From: Betaproteobacteria bacterium
GTDB lineage: Bacteria > Pseudomonadota > Gammaproteobacteria > Burkholderiales > Casimicrobiaceae
Direction: 5' to 3'
NCBI GenBank assembly: GCA_016861105.1
Contig: BOKS01000006.1
Span: 167,362-231,361 of the forward strand
Length of the DNA: 64,000 nucleotides
Made by a program: the position numbers and the translations under genes
In this document: piece by piece, positions 37,472 to 46,282 of the stretch
Layout: each line of letters opens with the position of its first letter
How positions within the stretch are numbered: the first letter of the stretch is position 1
The notes under the pieces: generated by a model
Seen by the model: only the letters and a program-made list of their open reading frames with translations
Databases searched by the model: none
Told to the model about the DNA's origin: nothing

Positions 37472-38848
37472 TCAGGCGACGAGGTGGGCGAAGCCGTCCA
37501 GCCGCGGGCGCGACGCGATCGCGCGGACCTCGCGGAGCAGGGCCGCACCGTTCCACCCGGTCCCCGCGTAGTCGACCGCCTGCAGGAACTTCTGGTCGAG
37601 CTCGTCGTCGCCGAGCGGGTTGCGGCAGTCGCCGCGCGGGACGTCGACGCGCTCGCGATACAGCTGGCCGCCGGCGCGCACGTCGAGCACCGAGTAGGCG
37701 AAATCCCAGTCCGGCGCGCCGATCGGCGGGGTCGCCGACTCGCGCGGCTCGACCTTGCGGACGAGCGCCTGCACGGCCGGCCTCTGCACGGCGGCGTCCT
37801 CGAACGAGCGCAGCGCGATCTTCCCGTCGAGCAGTCCGGCAGCGATGACGTACTCGATGCTGAACTTGCCCTGCAGCCCCGTCGTGGGCCGGTGATGGAT
37901 CAGCGGGCGCAGCCCGGTCGGCTGGATGGTCACCGCGACCGACTCGATGTCGCCGGCGCCGGCCTCGCGCAGCCGTGCCCCGAGGGCCAGCGCGGCGTCC
38001 GCCGTGCGATGCGTGTTGTAGCAGCACGGAAACTTCTTGAAGCTGAGACCGTCGCGCAGCAGCGCGTGCGGGGACTCCAGGCTCTCGTGCAGGCGCGCGA
38101 GGTCGCTGTCGACGCCGAACGTGGCGAAGTAGCCGAGCGGCTTCTCCCACTGGTCCGGATCGGCGGTGAATCCCCGCTCGGCGAGGCGCGCCGACAGCAG
38201 CGCGGCGTGGCTCGACATGCCGGGATGCAGCGGCTTGGTCATCGTGCCGAAGTTCTGGCGGCTGCTCCCCACGTTCGATCCGGCGATGCCGAGCGCGTGG
38301 CGCGTCCGCTCCTCCGGAAGGCGCATGAGCCGGCACAGCGCGGCGGTGGCCGCCATCACGCCGATCGAGGCCGTCGCGTGCCAGCCGCGGTCGAAGTGCG
38401 GCCCCACGGGCAGCGCGAGCGAGATCGCGATCGCCACGTCGAAGCCGATCGAGTACGCCTCGACGACGTCCCGCCCGGAGAGCCCGCGGCTCTCCGCGAC
38501 GGCGAGCAGCGGCGGGATCAATGCGACCGTCGGGTGGCCGTACAGCGTGTCGGAGACGTCGTCGTAGTCGAGCGCGTGCCCGCCGCCGCCGTTGAGCAGC
38601 GCCGCGCTCGACGGCGTCGTCTTCTCGCCGGTCGCGATGACGGTGCAGGGTCCCGGCTTCATGTCCTCCGCCACGACGGAGCGGAGAATGGCGAAGCCCT
38701 CGTCGTTGCGCGCCGCGATGGTGGCCGCGAAGAGATCGACGATCGCGCGCCCCACCTCGCGCTCGAGGGCAGGCGGCGCGCCGGCGAACGACGTGGAAGC
38801 GATGTAGCGGGCGACGCGCTGCGTCGTCGGGGGAAGGGTCTGGCTCAT
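37472..38848 (-). CDS. MmgE/PrpD-family protein
   Basis: A 458-residue member of the PrpD/cis-aconitate decarboxylase superfamily, the same length as its paralogue at 26955. GGGGHALDYDDVSDTLYGHP near residue 93, RGWHATASIGV near 154 and NFGTMTKPLHPGMSS near 203 are the conserved active-site blocks. Differences in the loops (for example FKKFPCCYNTH for IKQYPMCYAAH) argue for a different substrate. ATG 38848, 10 bp after the MFS gene's stop, so it is probably co-transcribed with it. Confidence 0.88.
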   Translation of the reverse strand: MSQTLPPTTQRVARYIASTSFAGAPPALEREVGRAIVDLFAATIAARNDEGFAILRSVVAEDMKPGPCTVIATGEKTTPSSAALLNGGGGHALDYDDVSDTLYGHPTVALIPPLLAVAESRGLSGRDVVEAYSIGFDVAIAISLALPVGPHFDRGWHATASIGVMAATAALCRLMRLPEERTRHALGIAGSNVGSSRQNFGTMTKPLHPGMSSHAALLSARLAERGFTADPDQWEKPLGYFATFGVDSDLARLHESLESPHALLRDGLSFKKFPCCYNTHRTADAALALGARLREAGAGDIESVAVTIQPTGLRPLIHHRPTTGLQGKFSIEYVIAAGLLDGKIALRSFEDAAVQRPAVQALVRKVEPRESATPPIGAPDWDFAYSVLDVRAGGQLYRERVDVPRGDCRNPLGDDELDQKFLQAVDYAGTGWNGAALLREVRAIASRPRLDGFAHLVA

Positions 38849-38858
38849 CGGGTCGGGG

Positions 38859-40073
38859 TCATGCCGGTGGGAGTGGAGGGAGCGTCCCGACGGACGGCGC
38901 CACGGCGCCGGGGTCGGTCCGTGCGCGGCGCCGCATGCGGCGCACGCAGATGACGAGGACGACCGCCGAGGCGGCCGACAGTACCGCCGTGGCGATCCAG
39001 GCCGCGCGGAAGCTGGCGCCGGTGACCAGCAGCCCGAAGGCCATCGGCCACAGCATGCCCCCGGTCGCCATGCCCATCATCGCGAATCCCGTCGCGGTGC
39101 CCGGATTGCGCTTGTTCATGGTGACGACCGCGTGGTTGAACACGCCGTTCCAGCCCCATCCGGCGCCGAACGCGATCGCCGTTCCGACGGCGAAGAACGC
39201 GAGCGTGCCGCTCGCCAGCGCGAGGTAACCGGCGGCCCCGAGCAGCAGCATCACCGCCACGATCGTGAAGTCCGCGCGGCCGCGGCGATCGACGAACCAG
39301 CCGACGGCGAGCCGGGACGCGATGCTGACGACGCTGCCGATCGCGAGCAGCACGCCGGCGGACCCGATCCCCACGCCGGCGGCGACGGCGGACTCGACGA
39401 GAAAGGCGCCCAGCGTCGCGGACGATCCCGCGGCCCCGCCGTACGCCACCGCGATCGCGAGGAGCATCGGCCAGTCGGTGGCCGGTGCCGCGGCGTCGCG
39501 GTGCTGCGAGGGCCCGCCCGCGAACCGTCGCGCGAGGAGCGCATAGAGGACCGGGACGAGCACCAGCGCGGCGACGAACGACCAGCGCCAGCCGAGCGTG
39601 AGCCCGACGAGCGGTACCGCGGCGCCCGCGAGCAGGCTCGAGGCCGGGATCGCCGACTGCTTGAGCCCGAACGCCAGGCCCTGCCTGCGCACGCCCACGC
39701 CGGTCGAGAGCGCCAGGTTGCTCCCCGTCTGGGCGAAGGCATTGCCCACGCCTGCCACCATCAGGAAGCCCAGCATCGCGGTCCAGTCGGCGACGACCGT
39801 CGCGATCCCGAGGAGCGAGACGCACGTGAGCGTGGTGGCGACGAGGAGCGCGACGCGCGGCCCGCGGGTCTGCGAGACGTGCCCGGCGAACCACGCCACG
39901 AGCCCGAAGGCCATGAAGAAGGCCGCCACGCCGAGCCCCAGCTGCGCCTGGTCGAAGTGCAGGTCCTCGCGCACGAGGACCGCGGACGCGCCGAGGAGGT
40001 GCACCGGCAGCATCGAGAGCGACGCGGACAGCGTCGCGGCGACCAGGACGCGGCCGGCGCTGCGCTCGCTCAT
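38859..40073 (-). CDS. MFS transporter
   Basis: A 404-residue inner-membrane carrier with about twelve hydrophobic segments. The loop between helices 2 and 3 carries GHVSQTRGPRVA, and the equivalent motif in the second half is GWFVDRRGRADF. Paired Gly-rich helices (GVGNAFAQTGSNLALS and GAGWGWNGVFNHAVV) line the centre. The substrate cannot be assigned. The neighbouring MmgE/PrpD gene suggests a carboxylate. The 116-bp stretch upstream to the CapA gene holds no recognised feature. Confidence 0.88.
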   Translation of the reverse strand: MSERSAGRVLVAATLSASLSMLPVHLLGASAVLVREDLHFDQAQLGLGVAAFFMAFGLVAWFAGHVSQTRGPRVALLVATTLTCVSLLGIATVVADWTAMLGFLMVAGVGNAFAQTGSNLALSTGVGVRRQGLAFGLKQSAIPASSLLAGAAVPLVGLTLGWRWSFVAALVLVPVLYALLARRFAGGPSQHRDAAAPATDWPMLLAIAVAYGGAAGSSATLGAFLVESAVAAGVGIGSAGVLLAIGSVVSIASRLAVGWFVDRRGRADFTIVAVMLLLGAAGYLALASGTLAFFAVGTAIAFGAGWGWNGVFNHAVVTMNKRNPGTATGFAMMGMATGGMLWPMAFGLLVTGASFRAAWIATAVLSAASAVVLVICVRRMRRRARTDPGAVAPSVGTLPPLPPA

Positions 40074-40191
40074 CCGCGCGTTCCGCGGCGCCCTCGTCGC
40101 GCGGACCGCGCCCGCCGCCGCCGACCGCCGGTGCAGGCGCGCGCGCCGCGCCGTCCCGTCACCGCGCGCGCCGGGTCGGCGCTGCCCGTCG

Positions 40192-41400
40192 TCAGCACGA
40201 CATCGACGTCGCGGGCGCGGACGCCGCGGCCGTCGGTTCCATGGCGGCGGCGTCCGCCGGTGTCGGCCGCGACGGGACGCCCGGGTCGGCGCGCACCGCG
40301 AGGCGCGCGTCGTCGATCCAGTCGAACGCCGCGTTGAGCCTTTCCTCGCGCGTGACCCACCGCAGGTACGCGACGACCTCGTCGGCCTCGGGCGTTCCCC
40401 GCCGCACCGGCACCGGCTCCGAGCGCGTGTTGACGAGGCACGGGACGATCGCCAGGTCGCGCAGGCCGCCCTGGCCGAAGCGCGCCTCGACCATCATCGT
40501 GTAGCGTCCGTCGGGGTGCTGCGGGAACGTCGGGTACGCCGGGTCGAGCGCGAAGCGGTAGTGCGACGTCAGCCAGGCGAGGACCTCGTCGAGGCCGTGG
40601 CGATGCTCGGGCAGCAGCCCCATCTCGAAGGCGAAGTTGCCGGTCCCGTAGAAGATCGGCACGCCGTCGTGGATCTCCACGCCCTTCAGCATGTGGGCGT
40701 GCGTCCCCAGCACGAGCGTCGCGCCGGCGGCGGCCGCGGCGCGCCCCACCGCGAAGCAGTAGTCGGGGATGACCGCCGGCACGAAGTGCAGCCCCCAGTG
40801 GAACGACACCACCACGGCGTCGACCCGGCGACGCAGATCCCCGATGTCCTCCGCCATCGCCGCCACGTGCCCGGCGACGGGCGTCGTGTGGATCCGCGGG
40901 GGCGTGCCCGGCTGCGAGTCGACCTGCTCGTAGCGCGTCGTCGCGTGCACCGGCGCATAGCCCGCCCGGTCGCCCTCGGCGGCGTAGCTCGCGGGACCGG
41001 TGCACGCGTACGCGAGGAAGCCGATGCACATGCCGTTGCGCTCGACCACGACGGGTCGGCGCGCCTGCGCGAGCGTGGCCCCCGCGCCGACCGTCCGCAC
41101 GCCGGCGCCGGCGGCGAGCTGCAGCGTCGCGAGCAGTCCGCCCGCGCCCCAGTCCATCGCGTGGTTGTTGGCGAACGAGACGACGTCGATTCCCACCTTC
41201 GCCAACACGTCGGCCCCGCGCGGATGCGGGTAGGTGGCGTGCGCGCGCGCGGCGGCGTGGCCCGTGCCCCACACCTGCTCGCTGTTGGCGAAGACGACGT
41301 CGGCGGCGTCGAAGAAGGGCTGGACGTGGCGGAACATCGACTCGCCGTCGTCGCGCTCGAAGTGCACGTCGCCGATGCCGATCAGCGTCACGGAATCCAT
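40192..41400 (-). CDS. CapA/PgsA-like (PGA_cap) metallophosphatase-fold protein
   Basis: A 402-residue protein of the CapA family. Metal-site motifs in order: GIGDVHFERDD at residue 8, ANSEQVWG near 38, SFANNHAMDWGAGG near 74, VSFHWGLHFVP near 200, and LGTHAHMLKGVEI near 230. There is no signal peptide, unlike the capsule-associated CapA of Bacillus, so it is probably cytoplasmic and may hydrolyse or transfer on a small acid rather than make polyglutamate. ATG 41400 is five bases from the stop of the hydroxyacid dehydrogenase gene, suggesting coupling. Confidence 0.85.
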   Translation of the reverse strand: MDSVTLIGIGDVHFERDDGESMFRHVQPFFDAADVVFANSEQVWGTGHAAARAHATYPHPRGADVLAKVGIDVVSFANNHAMDWGAGGLLATLQLAAGAGVRTVGAGATLAQARRPVVVERNGMCIGFLAYACTGPASYAAEGDRAGYAPVHATTRYEQVDSQPGTPPRIHTTPVAGHVAAMAEDIGDLRRRVDAVVVSFHWGLHFVPAVIPDYCFAVGRAAAAAGATLVLGTHAHMLKGVEIHDGVPIFYGTGNFAFEMGLLPEHRHGLDEVLAWLTSHYRFALDPAYPTFPQHPDGRYTMMVEARFGQGGLRDLAIVPCLVNTRSEPVPVRRGTPEADEVVAYLRWVTREERLNAAFDWIDDARLAVRADPGVPSRPTPADAAAMEPTAAASAPATSMSC

Positions 41401-41405
41401 CGTCG

Positions 41406-42548
41406 TCAATGCCTTCCTCCGGCCGCCACCGCGGGCGCGGCGCGGCCGGCGAGCGCGGCGGCGAGCTCCGCCGCCGCGTCGCCCACCTCGTCGAACAGGC
41501 GCAGCCGCGTCTGCCCGGCGACGTGGGGCGTCAGGATGGCGTTCGGCAGCCGCACCAGCGGGCTCGTCGCGGCAAGCGGCTCCTGCGCGTAGACGTCGAG
41601 GCCCGCGCCGGCGATGCGGCCGCTCTCCAGCGCGCGCACCAGCGCGGGTTCGTCGACCAGCGCGCCGCGCCCCACGTTGACGAGCACCGCCGACGGGCGC
41701 ATCGCCGCGAGTTCCGCGGCGCCCATGATCGGCGCACCGTCCGCCGGCGGCGTCGCGGCGAGGATCACGCTGTCCGACTCGGCCAGCAGCGCGGGCAGCG
41801 GCGCGTAGCGTACGCCGAGCTCGCGTTCCCGCTCCGGCGCGAGGCGGCGGCGGTTGCAGTAGACGACGTCGGCGCCGAACGCCTGCAGCATCCGCGCGAC
41901 GCGGCTGCCGATCTCGCCGAGCCCGACGATGCCCGCGCGGCTGCCGTCCAGCAGCGGGACGTCGGCGAAGCGCGTCCAGTTGTACGTCACGGGCCCGAGC
42001 GGCTGCACGGACGGCCGTGCGATCGTCCCGCTGCGCGCCGCGGCGTCGAGTTCGCGCAGCCTGCGCTTCGCCGCGAGCAGGAGCGCGAGCGCGTGCTCCG
42101 CCACCGACACCAGGCTTCGCCGGCGGAAGGTCCGCACCACGATGCCGCGCTCGGCGATCCGGGCGGCGACCGGCGCGACCACCTCGGGCACCGTGTCGCC
42201 GAAGCGCTGGATCACGCGCAGGGCGGGCAGCACGTCGAGCCAGGCGGCTTCGACGCGGCCGCGCCGGAAGACGACCGCCACCACAGCCTCGCGGAGGTCC
42301 GGGTCCAGCGCGGCGACGTCCTGGGCGTGGAAGCCTTCGAGGTCGTCCGGCCACGCGGCGCGGCTGCGCAGCGCCGCGAACCAGCCGTCGGGCTCGGGAA
42401 CGACCTCGGGCCAGATGTAGCCGTCGAGCCACTGGCGCATCGCCGCGGGCAGCCGCGGCAGCGTGAGCGCGCGGAGCATGCGTACCGCCGGATCGTCGTC
42501 CAGGAACAGGACGCGACGGCCCCGCGCCGCAGGCGCCGCAGGGCTCAC
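41406..42548 (-). CDS. D-isomer-specific 2-hydroxyacid dehydrogenase
   Basis: A 380-residue NAD(P)-dependent dehydrogenase. GIVGLGEIGSRVA near residue 195 binds the cofactor. Catalytic residues appear in NVGRGALVDE (Arg near 283), YAQEPL (Glu near 312) and LTPHVAGQT (His near 330). GTG 42548 overlaps the stop of the carboxymuconolactone decarboxylase gene (GTGA). Likely oxidises or reduces a 2-hydroxy/2-keto acid in the same pathway as LeuCD. Not closely similar to the dehydrogenase at 6212. Confidence 0.88.
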   Translation of the reverse strand: MSPAAPAARGRRVLFLDDDPAVRMLRALTLPRLPAAMRQWLDGYIWPEVVPEPDGWFAALRSRAAWPDDLEGFHAQDVAALDPDLREAVVAVVFRRGRVEAAWLDVLPALRVIQRFGDTVPEVVAPVAARIAERGIVVRTFRRRSLVSVAEHALALLLAAKRRLRELDAAARSGTIARPSVQPLGPVTYNWTRFADVPLLDGSRAGIVGLGEIGSRVARMLQAFGADVVYCNRRRLAPERERELGVRYAPLPALLAESDSVILAATPPADGAPIMGAAELAAMRPSAVLVNVGRGALVDEPALVRALESGRIAGAGLDVYAQEPLAATSPLVRLPNAILTPHVAGQTRLRLFDEVGDAAAELAAALAGRAAPAVAAGGRH

Positions 42549-42958
42549 CCGGCGCTCCCGGAAGCGCTGCGGGCCTCCTCGAGCTCCCGGAAGACCGACT
42601 GGCCGACGCGATTGGCCGCCACGGCGGCCGGGAAGCCCGCGTAGACGCCGACCTGGATCATCGCCTCTTCCATCTCGGTCTTCGTCACGCCGTTGCGCAG
42701 CGCCCCGTGCATGTGGAGCTTGAGTTCCTCGGGGCGGTGCAGCGCCGCCATCACCGCCATCGTCACCAGGCTGCGGTCGCGCAACGACAGCCCCGGGCGC
42801 CCCCAGACGCCGCCCCACGCGAACGCGGTGACGACGTTCTGGAAATCCGCGCCGAACTGCACGGCGGCCTTCGCCGCGCCGTCGACGTAGCGGTCGCCGA
42901 GTACCTTGCGCCGCATCGCTTCCCCGCGCTCGCGCAGGGGCTTGTAAGCGTCGTCCAT
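42545..42958 (-). CDS. Carboxymuconolactone decarboxylase family protein
   Basis: A 137-residue, all-helical CMD/AhpD-fold protein. WGRPGLSLRDRSLVTMAVMAAL (residues near 52-73) and LKLHMHGALRNGVTKTEMEEAMIQ (near 78-101) are the CMD core. It lacks the C-x2-C of AhpD, so it is not a peroxidase. Members of this type often accompany dicarboxylate and aromatic degradation genes. ATG 42958 with AAGGAAA overlapping the LeuD stop. Coupled to the genes on both sides. Confidence 0.9.
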   Translation of the reverse strand: MDDAYKPLRERGEAMRRKVLGDRYVDGAAKAAVQFGADFQNVVTAFAWGGVWGRPGLSLRDRSLVTMAVMAALHRPEELKLHMHGALRNGVTKTEMEEAMIQVGVYAGFPAAVAANRVGQSVFRELEEARSASGSAG

Positions 42959-42968
42959 GAGATTTCCT

Positions 42969-43595
42969 TCAGGTCGATCGCGGCGCGCCGGCCGGCGCGC
43001 CGTCCAGGGTTGTCGGCATCCATGCCGGCCGGCGCCGCTCGTGCTCGCGGATGCCCGCGTCGTGATGCAGGGCGAGGCCGGTCTCGGTGTGGCCCCCGAG
43101 ATAGAGATGGCGGTGGAACGCCGGGATGCGGACGCGCAACGCCGGCGCACTGGCGCCGATCGCGAGCTGCTGCGCGACCACGTCCAGCGCGAGGCGCGTA
43201 CCGGGGTTCTCCCGCAGCAGCGCCACGAGCGCGGCGAAGGCGTCGTCCTCGACGGTGGCCGTCACCAGCCCGGCCGCGCCGGCGTTCGCGCGGAAGATGT
43301 CGCCGAAGCGGGGTGCGACCACCGCACGGAAGCCGAAGTCGAGCAGGCCCCAGACGGCGTGCTCGCGCGAGGACCCGCAGCCGAAGTTGGGACCCGCGAC
43401 GAGCAGCGGCGAGGCGCGCGCGCGCGGATCGTTGAGGATCGATCCGCGATCCTTGCGCCACTCGTGGAACACGGCGTCCTCGTAGCCGACGCGATCCGTC
43501 CGCAGGCAGAACTGCTTGGGCATGATCTGGTCGGTGTCGATGTTCGGCGCCTCGAGCAGCACGGCAGTCCCCGCGATCGGATTGCGTACCGTCAT
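42969..43595 (-). CDS. leuD: LeuD-type dehydratase small subunit
   Basis: A 208-residue aconitase-superfamily small subunit. NIDTDQIMPKQFCLR (residue 18 on), VFHEWRKDRGSILND and the swivelling-domain loop NFGCGSSREHAVWGL (near 68-82) are LeuD hallmarks. LeuCD normally isomerises 3-isopropylmalate, but duplicate LeuCD pairs also hydrate citraconate or act on homologues. Here it lies in a catabolic run without leuA or leuB, so a degradative role is more likely (inference). ATG 43595 overlaps the LeuC stop. Confidence 0.92.
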   Translation of the reverse strand: MTVRNPIAGTAVLLEAPNIDTDQIMPKQFCLRTDRVGYEDAVFHEWRKDRGSILNDPRARASPLLVAGPNFGCGSSREHAVWGLLDFGFRAVVAPRFGDIFRANAGAAGLVTATVEDDAFAALVALLRENPGTRLALDVVAQQLAIGASAPALRVRIPAFHRHLYLGGHTETGLALHHDAGIREHERRRPAWMPTTLDGAPAGAPRST

Positions 43596-45034
43596 GCCAT
43601 GGTCCTCGCGTCGGCGAAGCGCCCGACGAGCGCCGTGGCCGCGGCCGTCGCCGGGGAGACGAGGTGCGTGCGCGCGCCTGGTCCCTGGCGCCCGCGGAAG
43701 TTGCGGTTGCTCGTCGCGGCGCACCGCTCGCCCGCCGCCACCTGGTCGCCGTTCATCGCCACGCACATCGAGCACCCGGGCGCGCCCCACGCGAAGCCGG
43801 CCGCCTCGAAGACGCGGCGCAGGCCCTCGCGCTCGGCGGCGGCGGCGACGCGCTCCGAGCCGGGGACGACGATCGCGCGCACGCCGGCCGCGACCTTTCC
43901 CTTGCGGGCGATGGCCGCCGCGCTGCGCAGGTCGGAGAGCCTGGCGTTGGCGCACGAGCCGATGAACACGACGTCGACGGCGAGATCCGCGATGCGCTCG
44001 CCTCCCTGCAGCCCCATGTAGGCGAGCGCGTCGGCCGTCTCCTCCGGCGCGGCCGACGCCGCCGCGAGCGGCACGTGACCGTCGATCGGCGCGGACATGG
44101 CCGGCGTCGTGCCCCAGGTCACCATCGGCGCGAGCTGCGCGACGTCGATGCCGACGCGCCTCGCGAAGGGTGCGTCGGGGTCGGAGCGTAGGCTCTGCCA
44201 GTAGCGCAGCGCCTCGTCCCACAGCGCGCCGGTCGGCGCGAACTCGAGACCCTGCAGGTACGCGAAGGTGACGTCGTCGGGCGCCACCATGCCCGCGCGG
44301 GCACCGGCTTCCGGTGCCATGTTGCACAACGTCATGCGCGCGTCCATCGGCAGCCGGCGGACCGCGGGGCCGCGGAACTCGATCGCGTGGCCCTGCGCGC
44401 CGGCGCCGCCGATGCGCCCGATCAGCGCGAGCACCATGTCCTTCGCCTCGACGCCCGGGGGCGGCGTCCCCGAGAACTCTGCCGCGAGGACCTTCGGGCG
44501 GACCATCCACATCGTCTGCGTGGCGAGCACCTGGCCGACGGCCGTGGTCCCGATGCCGGTCGCGAACGCGCCGAACGCGCCGAGCGTCGACGTGTGGCTG
44601 TCGCCGCACGCCAGCGTCATCCCGGGAAGCACGAGGCCGGACTCGGGGGCCATGACGTGCACGATCCCCTGCCGCCCGCTGCCGCGCCCCCGGAACGCGA
44701 TGCCGTGCGCGGCCGCGTTGCGCTCCAGCAGCGCGGCCTGCGCCGTCGTGCCGCCGCTCGCGGCCGGCACGCTCGCGCCCGCGATCAGCGGGATGCCGGT
44801 GGCGACCGTGTGGTCGGCGGTGGCGAGCACGAGCTCCGCGCGCCGCGGCGCCGGCGGCGCTCCCTCGCGCCCGAGCGCCGCGAAGGCCTGCGCGCTCGTC
44901 GACTCGTGGATCAGGTGCATGTCGACGTAGAGGAGGTCCGGCAGCTCCCCCGCCTCCGCCCCGTCGACGACCGGCGTCGCGCCGGCGACGATGTGGGCGT
45001 CCCAGATCCGGTCGAGCAGCGTGGACGCGCTCAC
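43592..45034 (-). CDS. leuC: LeuC-type dehydratase large subunit
   Basis: A 480-residue aconitase-family large subunit. LLYVDMHLIHESTSAQAF near residue 34, CGDSHTSTLGAFGAFATGIGT near 141, FIGSCANARLSDLR near 355 and the cluster ligands GCSMC near 420 are all present, so the [4Fe-4S] site looks intact. GTG 45034 overlaps the luciferase-like gene's stop. With LeuD it forms a heterodimeric hydro-lyase or isomerase for a branched hydroxy-dicarboxylate. Assigned to the family with confidence, to isopropylmalate itself only weakly. Confidence 0.93.
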   Translation of the reverse strand: MSASTLLDRIWDAHIVAGATPVVDGAEAGELPDLLYVDMHLIHESTSAQAFAALGREGAPPAPRRAELVLATADHTVATGIPLIAGASVPAASGGTTAQAALLERNAAAHGIAFRGRGSGRQGIVHVMAPESGLVLPGMTLACGDSHTSTLGAFGAFATGIGTTAVGQVLATQTMWMVRPKVLAAEFSGTPPPGVEAKDMVLALIGRIGGAGAQGHAIEFRGPAVRRLPMDARMTLCNMAPEAGARAGMVAPDDVTFAYLQGLEFAPTGALWDEALRYWQSLRSDPDAPFARRVGIDVAQLAPMVTWGTTPAMSAPIDGHVPLAAASAAPEETADALAYMGLQGGERIADLAVDVVFIGSCANARLSDLRSAAAIARKGKVAAGVRAIVVPGSERVAAAAEREGLRRVFEAAGFAWGAPGCSMCVAMNGDQVAAGERCAATSNRNFRGRQGPGARTHLVSPATAAATALVGRFADARTMA

Positions 45035-46116
45035 GGGCAGCCCGCGCGCACGACGGGGAGCACCTCGTCGGTGAACAGGCGCATCGAGCGCAGCGCCTCG
45101 TCGCCCGGCATGCCGGGCGTCTGCATGCGCATGATCAGGTGCGTCATCCCGAGGTCGCGCTGCAGCCGCCGGATCTCCGCGATGCAGTCCTCGGGGCTGC
45201 CGATGATGAAGCGGTCCTGCGCGAGGACGTCGAACGGCGACGAGAACGTGTCGCCGTCGACCAGCACCTTGTCCTGTCCCCACTCGACGTAGGCGCCGTA
45301 CTTGAGCTCGAGGTGCGGGCGGCAGATGCGCCGCGCCTCCTCGCGCGTGCTGCCCACGAACACCTCCTTGATGACCGGGATCTCGCTCGCCGGCGGGCGG
45401 CCGACGCGCCTGCGCTCCTCGTGGAACACCGGGAGCTGCGCGACGATGTCGGTGGTCTTCGCGTGCGGGTTGATGATCCACGCGTCGCCGAGGCGCGCGG
45501 CGCGGCGCACCGCGACGTCGGCGTTCGCGGCGATCCACAGCGGCGGCCGCGGGCGCTGCACCGGCAGCGTCGCCAGCGCGGCCTCGTGCAGCCGGCACCA
45601 GGGCAGGTCGCAGCTCACCTTCTCGCCGCGCCACAGCGCCGTGACGACGTCCAGGTTGCGCTCGAAGCGCTCGACCTTCGAGCCGCTCATGCCGAGCGCG
45701 TCGTCCTCGACCTTCCGGTAGCCGAGGCCCACGCACCAGATCAGCCGCCCCCCGGTGATGACGTCGAGCGACGCGATCTCCTCGGCCACGAGGAGCGGAT
45801 TGAGCAGCGACAGCAGCTGCGCGGCGATGCCGAGGTGCATGGCGCCCGACTCCGCGGCCAGGCGGGCGAGGTAGGGCACCGGCTGCAGCTGGCTCAGCGT
45901 GTCCGAGAGGAAGTGCTGCCCCGCCCACGCCGAGTCCCAGCCGTTGTCGCGCGCGTAGCGCAGGAACATCAGCTGCTCGCTCAGCGCACGGACCATGTCC
46001 GTGCCGCGCGGGTACTGGTTGGTGACGTGGATGCCGACCTTGAGGCCGGCTGCACCACCCTCCGCGCTGCCGCGCTGCGGGGCTTGTTCGCCCTCGGGGC
46101 GGCCGTCCGGGCTCAC
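45031..46116 (-). CDS. LLM-class (luciferase-like) flavin-dependent oxidoreductase
   Basis: A 361-residue F420/FMN-type TIM barrel. LKVGIHVTNQYPRG opens the fold at residue 25. DSAWAGQHFLSD, VITGGRLIWCVGLGYRKVE, LWIAANADVAVRRAARLGDAW and IGSPEDCIAEIRRL are characteristic. Uses FMNH2 or F420 for monooxygenation or dehydrogenation. The GTG at 46116 is the likely start, but the first 24 residues come from a DNA repeat (46060-46155) and could be untranslated. Coupled to LeuC by a stop/start overlap. Confidence 0.87.
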   Translation of the reverse strand: MSPDGRPEGEQAPQRGSAEGGAAGLKVGIHVTNQYPRGTDMVRALSEQLMFLRYARDNGWDSAWAGQHFLSDTLSQLQPVPYLARLAAESGAMHLGIAAQLLSLLNPLLVAEEIASLDVITGGRLIWCVGLGYRKVEDDALGMSGSKVERFERNLDVVTALWRGEKVSCDLPWCRLHEAALATLPVQRPRPPLWIAANADVAVRRAARLGDAWIINPHAKTTDIVAQLPVFHEERRRVGRPPASEIPVIKEVFVGSTREEARRICRPHLELKYGAYVEWGQDKVLVDGDTFSSPFDVLAQDRFIIGSPEDCIAEIRRLQRDLGMTHLIMRMQTPGMPGDEALRSMRLFTDEVLPVVRAGCP

Positions 46117-46155
46117 CGGCCTGCCTCCGCGTTGCCGCGCTGCGGGGCCGGTTCG
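46060..46155. repeat. Imperfect 31-bp direct repeat, 65 bp apart
   Basis: A 31-base block at 46060-46090 recurs at 46125-46155 with 28 of 31 bases identical (core GCCGCGCTGCGGGGC). The offset of 65 bp is not a multiple of three. It straddles the putative start of the luciferase-like gene and the 166-bp gap between it and the permease. Looks like a small tandem duplication. No function seen. Confidence 0.7.
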
Positions 46156-46282
46156 CGGCCTCCTTCGCCTGCGCCGGCACGTGCACCGCCCCGGCGCCGG
46201 CCGCCGCCCGCCCGCGCGGACGCGCCCTGCGGGCCTGGCCCTCGCCCGGCGCGCGCAGCCACACCGGGGCGGCCCGTCGGTC

